The position numbers were made by a program, and so were the translations under genes. The notes under the pieces are model-generated. The model was not told the origin of the DNA. It saw only the letters and a program-made list of their open reading frames with translations, and did no database searches. Shown here piece after piece: positions 7,343 through 15,129 of a DNA stretch of 64,000 nt (position 1 is the first letter of the stretch; the number at the start of each line of letters is the position of its first letter). This stretch comes from an uncultured Lachnospiraceae bacterium (GTDB taxonomy: Bacteria; Bacillota; Clostridia; Lachnospirales; Lachnospiraceae): contig CATXUX010000005.1 in the NCBI GenBank assembly GCA_958402795.1, positions 1 to 64,000 on the forward strand. Reading direction: 5' to 3'.

Positions 7343-8370
7343 ATATACAGAAGTTATCCATCAATAAAATCTGTATCTTTTTAGGTGTTCTCCTTCTGTT
7401 GGCAACAGGCTTTATTTCGATTGCTGTCTATGTACTGACCCGGAACACAACCGCCGTTTGGTGTGTATTCCTGTTCAGCCTTTTCGTGCTGCTTGGCGTC
7501 ATGTGCTTTGTGGCGCTGGTTCGCCGGAAACTGGTAAACTTCTCCGACGCCTTTTGCGTCATGCTGGACGATATGCTGTCCGGGGAAAAGCAGCCGCAGC
7601 AGACCGCAGAGGAAGAAAGCTTATTTTATAAAATCAATTTCCGTCTTGGCCGATTATATGAGGTCATGCAGGAAAATAAAAACAATATCGCAAAAGAGCG
7701 GAGTGATCTGCAGGAGTTGATTTCTGACATCTCCCATCAGGTAAAAACACCGATTGCAAACCTGAAAATGATTAACAGCACCCTGATGGAGCAGGAGGTT
7801 CCGGCGCAGAAACAAAAGGAATTTCTGGCAGCGCAGGCCAGCCAGCTTGACAAGCTGGACTTTCTCATGCAGGCCATGATAAAGACCTCGCGGCTGGAAG
7901 CAGGTGTTATCTCTCTGGAAAAAAGGGAGCAGCCGATCTATGACACGCTTGCCGCCGCGCTGGGCGGCATCCTGCTGAACGCCGAAAAGAAGCAGATTGA
8001 TGTCCAGGTAGACTGTCCGGATCATTTGGAGGCGTGCCATGACAGAAAGTGGACAAGCGAAGCATTGTTTAACATTCTTGACAATGCCGTAAAGTACACA
8101 TCGGCAGGCGGACATATCCGTGTGCAGGTGGAGTGCTGGGAAATGTATTTGAAGATTGATATTGCCGACACCGGAATTGGGATTCCAGAGCAGCACCAGG
8201 GAACGATTTTCAAGCGGTTTTACCGGGAGGACGCCGTACATGATGTGGATGGAATCGGGATTGGACTGTATCTGGCCCGTGAGATCATCTCCTTGCAGGG
8301 CGGCTATATCCGGGTGTCCTCGGAAGTCGGAAAAGGTTCTGTCTTTTCCGTTTTCCTGCTCCGAAAGTAA
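7339..8370 (+). CDS. Sensor histidine kinase (system 1)
   Basis: 343 residues. The start ATG at 7339 overlaps the regulator stop and follows GGAGGTCAG. Two membrane helices (about residues 10-33 and 40-62) leave only a few residues outside, the layout of intramembrane-sensing kinases. Phosphoacceptor H133 lies in SDISHQVKTPIANL; the ATPase domain has the N box (L-D-N-A-V-K-Y), the G1 box (D-T-G-I-G-I-P) and the G2 box (G-I-G-I-G-L-Y-L-A). Kinases of this SHQ-K-T-P type are usually encoded with LolD/FtsX-type ABC transporters, as here. Confidence 0.93.
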   Translation: MNIQKLSINKICIFLGVLLLLATGFISIAVYVLTRNTTAVWCVFLFSLFVLLGVMCFVALVRRKLVNFSDAFCVMLDDMLSGEKQPQQTAEEESLFYKINFRLGRLYEVMQENKNNIAKERSDLQELISDISHQVKTPIANLKMINSTLMEQEVPAQKQKEFLAAQASQLDKLDFLMQAMIKTSRLEAGVISLEKREQPIYDTLAAALGGILLNAEKKQIDVQVDCPDHLEACHDRKWTSEALFNILDNAVKYTSAGGHIRVQVECWEMYLKIDIADTGIGIPEQHQGTIFKRFYREDAVHDVDGIGIGLYLAREIISLQGGYIRVSSEVGKGSVFSVFLLRK

Positions 8371-8392
8371 ATGAAACGCTGACCTGTTTTTC

Positions 8393-8416
8393 AAATGTCA
8401 CAGGATTGTGACATTT
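8393..8416. promoter_or_regulatory. Perfect 10-bp palindrome upstream of cassette 1
   Basis: AAATGTCACA (8393-8402) and TGTGACATTT (8407-8416) are exact inverse complements with a GGAT spacer. The right half shares TGACATTT with the direct-repeat boxes at 6617, 8451 and 11162. No T tract follows, so an operator for the same response regulator is more likely than a terminator. Confidence 0.55.
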
Positions 8417-8450
8417 GGGACCGGATTCCGCTGAAATTTCCTGCGGCCCG

Positions 8451-8481
8451 TGACATTTCTGTGAGGTTTGGCTGTTAGGAT
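8451..8481 (+). promoter_or_regulatory. Response-regulator box before ABC cassette 1
   Basis: TGACATTTCTG (8451-8461) followed by TGAGGTTTGGC (8462-8472), then TGTTAGGATGG holding a possible -10 (TAGGAT). An almost identical segment lies at 11162-11192 before cassette 2. Confidence 0.6.
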
Positions 8482-8510
8482 GGGGTTATACAGAAAGGCA
8501 GGTGTTCTAT

Positions 8511-8570
8511 ATGAGCATTTTACAAACCGACCGCATCATCCAGATTGAGAATGGAAAAATCGTACAGTAA
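8511..8570 (+). pseudogene. Scar of a LolD-type ABC ATPase gene (19 codons left)
   Basis: The segment starts exactly like the intact ATPase at 11268 (ATGAGCATTTTACAAAC, residues MSILQT) behind the same AAAGGCAGGTGTTCTAT leader, and ends like its C-terminus (D-R-I-I-x-I-E-x-G-K-I-V). About 200 codons, including Walker A, signature and Walker B, are missing, and the join is in frame. It keeps its promoter, ribosome site, start and stop. Confidence 0.85.
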
Positions 8571-8583
8571 GGGGGCGGGAATT

Positions 8584-11100
8584 ATGAATGACATTTTATT
8601 TGGCAACAATAACAAATCCACACTGAATCTTCTGGCGAAGCGTTCATTGAAAGCCCGGAAAAATACGATTGCCGTTTTGGCGATCATGCTTGCCACGCTT
8701 TTGTTTACCAGCCTGTTCACGATTGCAGTCAGCCTGCAGACTGCAATGCAGGAAAGCGATATGAGAACAAGCGGCACTTCTGCCCATGCAGGTCTTAAAA
8801 GTATTTCGTGGGATGAATATGAGATGCTTTCAGCCGACACAGATATAAAGGACATCGGTTATTCTGTAGTTATCGGTAATGCTGTGGGAGACAGTTTTAC
8901 TAAAACACAGGCAGAAGTTCGTTATGCTGACCCTGTTTATGCGGACTTGACATTCCTTACTCCTGATACCGGACATCTGCCGGAACAGAAAAATGAGATT
9001 GCTACAAGCCGCATTGTCCTATCTGCGATGGGACTGCCGGACGAAATCGGCACACAAGTCGATCTGACTTTTGCAATGGATACCGGTACGTATACAGATA
9101 CATTTACCCTTTGTGGTATTTGGGACGGCGATGCAGTGTCCTACCGCCAAACAATCCTTCTGTCTGAAGATTATACAGAACAGGTAGCTCCCGTCATTCA
9201 TGGGGAAACAGACGGAAGCACAACTTCAGAAGGAACTGGCTATATCAGTGTTGTTATGATGATGCCTTCGGAATGGGACATTGAAAAACAGGCAATGGAA
9301 GTAACTTCAAAATACGGGTTGGATGACCAGGTAAGTGTCAATGAGGCTTATGGGACGGCAACTGTCAATCTTTCCTCTGTGCTCCCCGTTTTAGCCGGAA
9401 TTGCAGTTATTTTTATTGCGGGTTATCTTCTGATCTACAATGTGTTTTACATTTCCATCGCGCAGGATATTCGTTTTTACGGAATGTTGAAAACTTTGGG
9501 AGCAACCGCAAGACAGATCCGGAAAATTGTTTATAAAAAAGCGGTCAGACTATCCCTTGTAGGGATTCCTCTGGGTCTTCTGTTTGGGTGGCCCATTGGT
9601 CGTATTCTGCTTCCCGTCATCGTTGATATGCTGACAGATGATATGCGGGTGGTTACTACTGTAAACCCGGTGATCTTTTTGGCGGCAATCGCATTTGCCC
9701 TGATCACGGTCTTCATCAGTTGCCGGAAACCTGCCGCATTGGCGTCTAAAGTTTCTCCGATAGAAGCGCTTCACTATGTAGAGCAGGATACAACCAAAAA
9801 GAAAAACCGGCAAAGCAAACATATCAGTACGGTTATGATGGCGAAAAACAATCTCGGACGGAACAAGAAAAAGGTAACGCTTGTCACTTTGTCGTTTGCC
9901 CTCAGTATCGTCCTTTTAAATAGTGTCTACACCTACGTAACCTCATTTGATTTTGACAAATTTGTCGCTGATTTCAGCTTGACAGATTTTACAGTTGCAG
10001 ATGCCACGATTATCAACCAATACCCTCCATATAATACAGCCAATGTAAGTCGGGAATTCATCAGCCAAGCGGAAAGTCTGGACGGTCTTGAAGATATAGG
10101 AAACATCTGGCTATGGACATCTGTACAACCGCTTTCCGAAAAAGACCTTACTCATTTACAGGAACTTGCTGATTCTTCCGATTTTCCAGTCGATGATCTG
10201 GAAAATTATGCTGTACGGCAGGAACATGGCGTTAATGTCTATGGTTTTGATGATTTCCCGTCAGAGTATTTACAGGTTTTGGATGGCGAATTAAACATAG
10301 AAAAATGGAAAAACGGTACCGGCGTATATGTCACGCCTATGCAAATGGTGGGTGACGGCTCCCTCTGTTTATATAGATCGGGCGATCAGATCAGCATACC
10401 ACAGCTTGACGGTACAAACAAAGTATATGAAGTGCTTGCCATAGTGGATATTCCAAGAGCATTGAGTACCCCTTTGTATATAGACATGGGCGTAAATTTT
10501 ATTTTTCCGACTTGTGAATTGCTAGGGAATATGGTAGCCGCCGATCAACCGGCCATGAAAACTATTTTCAATGTGGACGATGAGCATCTGACTGCCACCG
10601 AAAACTGGCTGAAAAACTACACCGCAAACACGGACACCGCGCTGGACTATGTTTCCAAAGTTAGCCTGCGTCAGACCTTTGACGGCATGATCAATATGTA
10701 CCGTCTTGTGGGAGGCGTACTCTGTGTGATACTGGCGCTGATTGGAATTTTGAATTTTATTAACTCCATGACAACCTCTATCCTGTCACGGCACAGAGAA
10801 ATTGCCATGCTGCAATCCGTAGGCATGACGGGGAGGCAGGTCAAACAGATGTTGGTATATGAAGGAATCGGCTATTCTGCTCTGGGAATTTTATGTTCCT
10901 TGGTACTCTCCATTGTAGCCAGCATGACGGTAGTTCGTATGATGGGCGCAGAATTAACCTATTTTACATGGCATTTTACTTTGCTTCCTGTTATCCTCTG
11001 TATAATCCCATTGGTTCTTATAACTGCCTTAGTACCGCTTATCTGTTACAACAAAATGGCGCAGAAAACGGTAGTGGAGCGGTTACGCATGGCTGAATAA
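8584..11100 (+). CDS. FtsX-family ABC transporter permease (cassette 1)
   Basis: 838 residues from ATG 8584 (AAGGGGGCGGGAATT upstream). Topology: an N-terminal helix (about 35-60), an external domain of about 200 residues, three helices around 265-395, a second anchor near 430-455, another external domain, and three helices at 705-830, that is two FtsX units in one chain. The end K-T-V-V-E-R-L-R-M-A-E is typical of this family. It needs an ATPase; the ATPase gene that should precede it is only a scar at 8511, and the intact one at 11268 follows it. Likely role: peptide or lipid-linked export or sensing with system 1. Confidence 0.9.
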   Translation: MNDILFGNNNKSTLNLLAKRSLKARKNTIAVLAIMLATLLFTSLFTIAVSLQTAMQESDMRTSGTSAHAGLKSISWDEYEMLSADTDIKDIGYSVVIGNAVGDSFTKTQAEVRYADPVYADLTFLTPDTGHLPEQKNEIATSRIVLSAMGLPDEIGTQVDLTFAMDTGTYTDTFTLCGIWDGDAVSYRQTILLSEDYTEQVAPVIHGETDGSTTSEGTGYISVVMMMPSEWDIEKQAMEVTSKYGLDDQVSVNEAYGTATVNLSSVLPVLAGIAVIFIAGYLLIYNVFYISIAQDIRFYGMLKTLGATARQIRKIVYKKAVRLSLVGIPLGLLFGWPIGRILLPVIVDMLTDDMRVVTTVNPVIFLAAIAFALITVFISCRKPAALASKVSPIEALHYVEQDTTKKKNRQSKHISTVMMAKNNLGRNKKKVTLVTLSFALSIVLLNSVYTYVTSFDFDKFVADFSLTDFTVADATIINQYPPYNTANVSREFISQAESLDGLEDIGNIWLWTSVQPLSEKDLTHLQELADSSDFPVDDLENYAVRQEHGVNVYGFDDFPSEYLQVLDGELNIEKWKNGTGVYVTPMQMVGDGSLCLYRSGDQISIPQLDGTNKVYEVLAIVDIPRALSTPLYIDMGVNFIFPTCELLGNMVAADQPAMKTIFNVDDEHLTATENWLKNYTANTDTALDYVSKVSLRQTFDGMINMYRLVGGVLCVILALIGILNFINSMTTSILSRHREIAMLQSVGMTGRQVKQMLVYEGIGYSALGILCSLVLSIVASMTVVRMMGAELTYFTWHFTLLPVILCIIPLVLITALVPLICYNKMAQKTVVERLRMAE

Positions 11101-11161
11101 AAGGGAGCAGGACTATGGATGACATTTTGGGCAAGATTACCTTGAAATTTTTTGCTGTCTG

Positions 11162-11192
11162 TGACATTTCTGTGAGGTTTGGCTGTTAGGAT
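11162..11192 (+). promoter_or_regulatory. Response-regulator box before ABC cassette 2 (duplicate)
   Basis: TGACATTTCTG (11162-11172) and TGAGGTTTGGC (11173-11183) repeat the 8451 box base for base, followed by the same TGTTAGGATGG. The surrounding 11140-11206 segment resembles 8428-8497, showing that the cassettes arose by duplication. Confidence 0.6.
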
Positions 11193-11267
11193 GGGTTTAT
11201 ACAGAAAGTACGTCACAGGCAGCATCTCTGCATACGATAGGATTAAAAAGAAAGGCAGGTGTTCTAT

Positions 11268-11933
11268 ATGAGCATTTTACAAACGAATGACTTAAAAAAA
11301 TATTATGGTGTTGAGCCGAATATCACAAAGGCCCTGGACGGCGTGACACTTTCCATTGAACCGGGAGAATTTGTCGCCATTGTCGGCACTTCCGGCAGTG
11401 GCAAATCCACACTGTTAAACATGATTGGCGGCCTGGATGTGCCGACCTCCGGCAAAGTTATTGTAGATGGGAAAGAGCTGTCTGCGCTGAACGATGAACA
11501 ACTCACGATTTTCCGCAGGAGGAAGATCGGCTTTATCTTCCAGAACTACAACCTGGTTCCCGTGTTGAATGTTTACGAGAATATCGTGCTGCCTGTGGAG
11601 CTGGACGGGAACAAGGTAGATAAAAAGTTTATGGATGAAGTGGTGCATATGCTGGCGTTGGAGGACAAGCTGAACAATCTGCCGAACAACCTTTCCGGCG
11701 GCCAGCAGCAGCGCGTGGCGATTGCCCGCGCTTTGATTTCCAAACCTGCCATTGTCCTTGCTGACGAGCCGACCGGCAATCTGGACAGCCGAACCAGCAG
11801 CGACGTATTGGGACTTTTGAAAGTTACCAGCCAGAAATTCCACCAGACTCTTGTAATGATTACTCATAACAGCGAGATTGCCCAGCTTGCTGATCGTATC
11901 ATTCGAATTGAGGATGGAAAAATCGTAGAGTAA
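11268..11933 (+). CDS. LolD/MacB-type ABC transporter ATPase (cassette 2)
   Basis: 221 residues; ATG 11268 is chosen because AAAGGCAGGTG stands at the right distance and the scar at 8511 begins at the same residue. Walker A GTSGSGKST (about 41-49), Q loop in FQNYNLVPVLN, signature LSGGQQQR, Walker B VLADEPTGNLD and the H-loop MITHNSEIA are all present, so it should be an active ATPase. It follows the FtsX permease of cassette 1 and is followed only by the scar of its own permease, so it probably powers the 8584 permease. Confidence 0.93.
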   Translation: MSILQTNDLKKYYGVEPNITKALDGVTLSIEPGEFVAIVGTSGSGKSTLLNMIGGLDVPTSGKVIVDGKELSALNDEQLTIFRRRKIGFIFQNYNLVPVLNVYENIVLPVELDGNKVDKKFMDEVVHMLALEDKLNNLPNNLSGGQQQRVAIARALISKPAIVLADEPTGNLDSRTSSDVLGLLKVTSQKFHQTLVMITHNSEIAQLADRIIRIEDGKIVE

Positions 11934-11936
11934 AGG

Positions 11937-11971
11937 GAACTGTGGTGGAACGGCTGCGGACATCGGAGTAA
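11937..11971 (+). pseudogene. Scar of the cassette 2 permease (last codons only)
   Basis: Directly after the ATPase stop, GGA-ACT-GTG-GTG-GAA-CGG onward reads G-T-V-V-E-R-L-R-T-S-E then stops at 11969. This is the C-terminal signature seen at the end of the intact permease (K-T-V-V-E-R-L-R-M-A-E). Everything else of a roughly 2.5-kb gene is gone. Confidence 0.75.
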
Positions 11972-12035
11972 GTACGGAGACTAACAGAAAGCCAACTATT
12001 ACGGTGTGTTGAGATGAAAATTCCACAAGCAAAAA

Positions 12036-12128
12036 ATGTTGACTCTTGAAAGCTTGTCATATACACTTATTGTAATTGTTATTACTCTATTAGCCAGTTT
12101 TACGCTGATTCCACTTATTAGCAAATGA
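12036..12128 (+). pseudogene. Probable membrane-helix remnant of a permease
   Basis: ATG 12036 gives 30 residues dominated by one hydrophobic helix (LIVIVITLLASFTLIPL) and ending I-S-K. It has no ribosome site. Its pattern is like the last helix of FtsX-type permeases, but it is too short to be sure; a free single-helix peptide is the alternative. Confidence 0.35.
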
Positions 12129-12174
12129 AGAAAGGATGCTGTACCGTGGGAAAGCTGGAGAAGGATGGGTGTTT

Positions 12175-12909
12175 ATGAGAAAGAAACGAAAGAGGAAACA
12201 TCCTGTTAGAAAGTTTTTTATGAGTCTGCTGGCACTTTTACTTTGTATGCTATTTGCTGTTTGTGCTTTTTACGGTGCACAGGGTTATCAGATGTACCAG
12301 GAAGCAATAGAAGAAAAGCCAATCAGCGGGAGAGTGGAGGAAATTCGCAGTATGGAAGGATTTACTCCATATTCTGAGCTGCCGGAATGCTACATAGATG
12401 CAACAATATCGGTAGAAGACCACAGGTTTGAAACGCATGTTGGAATTGACCCGATTGCGATTGCGCGTGCAGCCTGGGCGGACATTCGGGCAATGTCCTT
12501 TGTGGAGGGTGGAAGCACCATTACGCAGCAGCTTGTCAAAAATCTGCTCTTTACACAGGATAAAAAGATTGAGCGTAAAGCTGCCGAGGTCTTTGCCGCA
12601 TTGGAGATGGAAAAAGAGTATACGAAAGAAGAAATCTTTGAGCTGTACGCAAATACAGTCTATTTCGGCAGCGGCTATTATGGCATCGGTCAGGCATCCC
12701 GGGGATATTTTGAGAAAGCACCATCAGAGCTAACGGACTATGAATGCGTTATGCTGGCGGGAATCCCCAATGCGCCATCGGTTTATTCGCCGGATTCAAA
12801 TACAGAACTGGTTAAGCAGCGTATGAGTCATGTATTGGACAGCATGGTACGGAACCACATCATCACTCAGGAGGAAGTGGAACAAATAAAGAGTGGGAAT
12901 AACAATTAG
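12175..12909 (+). CDS. Monofunctional peptidoglycan glycosyltransferase (GT51)
   Basis: 244 residues from ATG 12175 behind GGAGAAGGATGGG; a start at 12136 is possible but less well placed. A basic N-terminus and one anchor helix (about 12-35) precede a GT51 domain. Motif 1 EDHRFETHVG (81-90) carries the catalytic Glu81; motif 2 GGSTITQQLVKNLLF begins near 110; motif 3 K-E-E-I-F-E-L-Y-A-N-T-V-Y-F follows. No transpeptidase domain is present. It polymerises lipid II glycan strands at the outer face of the membrane. Standing between two sensor/ABC systems, it may contribute to cell-wall stress response. Part of its 3' end is duplicated at 13169. Confidence 0.92.
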   Translation: MRKKRKRKHPVRKFFMSLLALLLCMLFAVCAFYGAQGYQMYQEAIEEKPISGRVEEIRSMEGFTPYSELPECYIDATISVEDHRFETHVGIDPIAIARAAWADIRAMSFVEGGSTITQQLVKNLLFTQDKKIERKAAEVFAALEMEKEYTKEEIFELYANTVYFGSGYYGIGQASRGYFEKAPSELTDYECVMLAGIPNAPSVYSPDSNTELVKQRMSHVLDSMVRNHIITQEEVEQIKSGNNN

Positions 12910-12911
12910 GA

Positions 12912-13109
12912 GAAGGTGAGGAGGCGATTGATGTGTGTTTGGCAATACAACAAATGAATGAGGAAGCGGCTCAGAAGGAAAGAATATCTACACTGTTCGC
13001 GAATATTAAGAACCTTATGGAAAAAATGGGATGGTCTGCGGAACAGTCTATGGATGTATTAAACGTGTCCGACAGTGACCGAAAGGTACTTTGGCAGTTG
13101 CTTAAATAA
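12912..13109 (+). pseudogene. C-terminal remnant of an Rpn-like nuclease gene
   Basis: An open frame without its own start reads D-V-C-L-A-I-Q-Q-M-N-E, then KERISTLFANIKNLMEKMGW and ends V-L-W-Q-L-L-K at 13107. The I-K-N-L-M-x-x-M-G/N-W segment is typical of the C-terminal part of Rpn/PD-(D/E)XK family proteins. The catalytic half is absent. Confidence 0.55.
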
Positions 13110-13123
13110 AATACAGAATGAAC

Positions 13124-13161
13124 CGGGCAGTATCAATCAAACAGATACTGCCCGCTTTTTT
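13124..13161 (+). terminator. Rho-independent terminator
   Basis: Stem CGGGCAGTATC (13124-13134) with GATACTGCCCG (13144-13154) and a T run. Confidence 0.88.
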
Positions 13162-13168
13162 ATACAAG

Positions 13169-13237
13169 GATGTGTTGGACAGCATGGTATGAAATCATAT
13201 CATCACTCAGGAGGAAGCGGAACGGATAAGGAATTAG
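13169..13237 (+). pseudogene. Duplicated 3' end of the transglycosylase gene
   Basis: The reading V-L-D-S-M-V, stop, N-H-I-I-T-Q-E-E-A-E-R-I matches codons near the end of the gene at 12175 (bases about 12832-12893) with a few changes, including a stop replacing Arg. It lies just after a terminator and before the promoter of system 2. Confidence 0.75.
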
Positions 13238-13267
13238 GAAAATCTTAATCATTTCTCATGAAAATCA

Positions 13268-13298
13268 TTGAGACTGGCAGCAGAACATCTGCTATACT
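13268..13298 (+). promoter_or_regulatory. Possible promoter of system 2
   Basis: TTGAGA (13268-13273) and TATACT (13293-13298) with a 19-base spacer, wider than ideal, suggesting an activated promoter. CATGAAAATCATTGAGA upstream shows ATCATT-type repeats that could bind the regulator. Confidence 0.4.
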
Positions 13299-13332
13299 GG
13301 ATAAAACAGGAACTTAGAATGAGGGTGAATAT

Positions 13333-14034
13333 ATGGCTGAAAAGATATTGGTTGTAGATGATGAGCGGGATATTGCAAACCTGCTGGAAGTCTATCTGCA
13401 AAACGAGAACTACATTGTTTATAAGTATTACTGCGCCCAGGATGCCATCCGGTGCATGGAAAATAACGAGATTGATCTTGCGATACTGGATATCATGCTC
13501 CCGGATATGAGCGGCTTCTCCCTTTGTCAGCTTATTCGCGAAAAATATACCTATCCCATTATCATGCTGACCGCTAAGATTGAAGAAACAGACAAGATCA
13601 CCGGACTTACATTAGGCGCTGATGATTATGTGACAAAACCGTTCCGCCCGTTGGAGGTCGTAGCCAGGGTAAAGGCCCAGTTAAGGCGCTATAAAAAATA
13701 TTCCGCTGCAACAGTGGAGAAAAAAGCAAAACCGGAGTTTTCCTATCACAAACTGCGGCTGAATACCCAAACGCATGAGTGCCTGTTAGAGGGCGAAACG
13801 GTATCGCTGACCCCGACAGAATTTTCAATCTTACAGGTTCTTTTGGAAAACGCAGGAAATGTTGTGAGCATTGAAGATTTGTTTCATGCAGTCTGGAAAG
13901 ATGAATATTACTCCAAAAACAGCAGTACCATTACGGTGCATATCCGGCATCTGCGCGAAAAATTGAAAGACACTTCTGATACGCCTCAATATATTAAAAC
14001 AGTCTGGGGCGTAGGCTATAAGATAACCGATTGA
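13333..14034 (+). CDS. VanR-like OmpR-family response regulator (system 2)
   Basis: 233 residues. Receiver: D9-D10 acidic pair, phosphoacceptor D53 in LAILDIMLPD, TAKIEE and Lys in YVTKPFRP. DNA-binding domain ends with YIKTVWGVGYKITD. Overall it resembles the VanR branch, which in glycopeptide-resistant bacteria controls van genes; no vanH/A/X ligase or dipeptidase genes are present here, so it probably serves another envelope response. The kinase gene follows after a few bases, then an ABC ATPase and permease. Confidence 0.9.
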   Translation: MAEKILVVDDERDIANLLEVYLQNENYIVYKYYCAQDAIRCMENNEIDLAILDIMLPDMSGFSLCQLIREKYTYPIIMLTAKIEETDKITGLTLGADDYVTKPFRPLEVVARVKAQLRRYKKYSAATVEKKAKPEFSYHKLRLNTQTHECLLEGETVSLTPTEFSILQVLLENAGNVVSIEDLFHAVWKDEYYSKNSSTITVHIRHLREKLKDTSDTPQYIKTVWGVGYKITD

Positions 14035-14047
14035 TGGAGGTATGCTT

Positions 14048-15112
14048 ATGCAAAGCAAAAAAAATACTACAAAAAGACGGCTGAGTCTGTATTTGTATCT
14101 GACGTTGTTTTTATATACTGTGGCAGGTTTTGGATTGATACTTCTTTTGCAATATGTTTATCCCAAAATTGACAGCATCATTTTATCGTGGATTTATTGG
14201 CGGGCAGATGTCATTTTAATTTTTTATTTAATCATCGGCTTTATCTGTATTTTTCATTATTTCTGGAACAAACCATGGGGGTATCTGGATGAGGTCATTT
14301 CCGCAACGAAAACCGTCTATGAGGAAAGCGACCAGCCGGTGGAACTGTCAGATCCGCTGAAAGAGTCCGAGCGTCAGTTGAACCAGATCAAGATGTCTGT
14401 ATTATTAAGCAGACAGGCAGCAAAACAGGCCGAGGATAAGAAGAATGAGCTCGTGATGTATCTGGCCCATGACATCCGCACACCGCTTACAACCGTGATC
14501 GGCTATCTGAGCCTGCTCCATGAGGCGCCGGATATGCCCGAACCGCAGAAAGAGAAGTATGTTAAGGTTGCATTGGACAAAGCGAACCGGCTGGAAAAAC
14601 TGCTGAATGAGCTTTTTGAAATTACCAAATATAATGCACACACGGTTTCGCTGAAGAAAGAAACCGTAGACCTGCATTGTTTGCTTGCACAGGTAGTAGA
14701 CGAAATATACCCGTCGCTATCTGCAAACGGTAATACAATCACTGTTACAGCGGATGATGATTTATCGGTAAATGCCGATCCGGAAAAACTGGCGCGGGTT
14801 TTCAGTAATCTCCTGAAAAATGCGGCAGCATATAGCTATCCGAAGACAGAGATTACGATCACGGAAAAGAAGCAGGGAGACTGTGTTCGGATCGTCTTTG
14901 AAAATCACGGAAAGACAATCCAACCGGAGCAGCTTGCAGGCATATTTGAAAAATTCAACCGTCTGGATGAAGCCCGGCTTTCCGATACAGGAGGCGCAGG
15001 ACTGGGACTTTCGATTGCAGAAGAAATTATACATCTGCATGGCGGAACGATTACTGCTGCCAGTGAAAATGAGAGGATCTCTTTTGTGGTCATGCTTCCC
15101 GTTTCAGCTTAG
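14048..15112 (+). CDS. VanS-like sensor histidine kinase (system 2)
   Basis: 354 residues from ATG 14048, 8 bases after GGAGG; the ATG at 14042 is too close to it. Two membrane helices (about 15-36 and 52-72) flank a short external loop. H141 sits in M-Y-L-A-H-D-I-R-T-P-L-T-T-V-I-G-Y-L, the exact pattern of VanS kinases. N box L-L-K-N-A-A-A-Y, G box G-G-A-G-L-G-L-S-I-A. It presumably phosphorylates the 13333 regulator. Confidence 0.92.
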   Translation: MQSKKNTTKRRLSLYLYLTLFLYTVAGFGLILLLQYVYPKIDSIILSWIYWRADVILIFYLIIGFICIFHYFWNKPWGYLDEVISATKTVYEESDQPVELSDPLKESERQLNQIKMSVLLSRQAAKQAEDKKNELVMYLAHDIRTPLTTVIGYLSLLHEAPDMPEPQKEKYVKVALDKANRLEKLLNELFEITKYNAHTVSLKKETVDLHCLLAQVVDEIYPSLSANGNTITVTADDDLSVNADPEKLARVFSNLLKNAAAYSYPKTEITITEKKQGDCVRIVFENHGKTIQPEQLAGIFEKFNRLDEARLSDTGGAGLGLSIAEEIIHLHGGTITAASENERISFVVMLPVSA

Positions 15113-15129
15113 GAAAAAGGAGTAGCATT

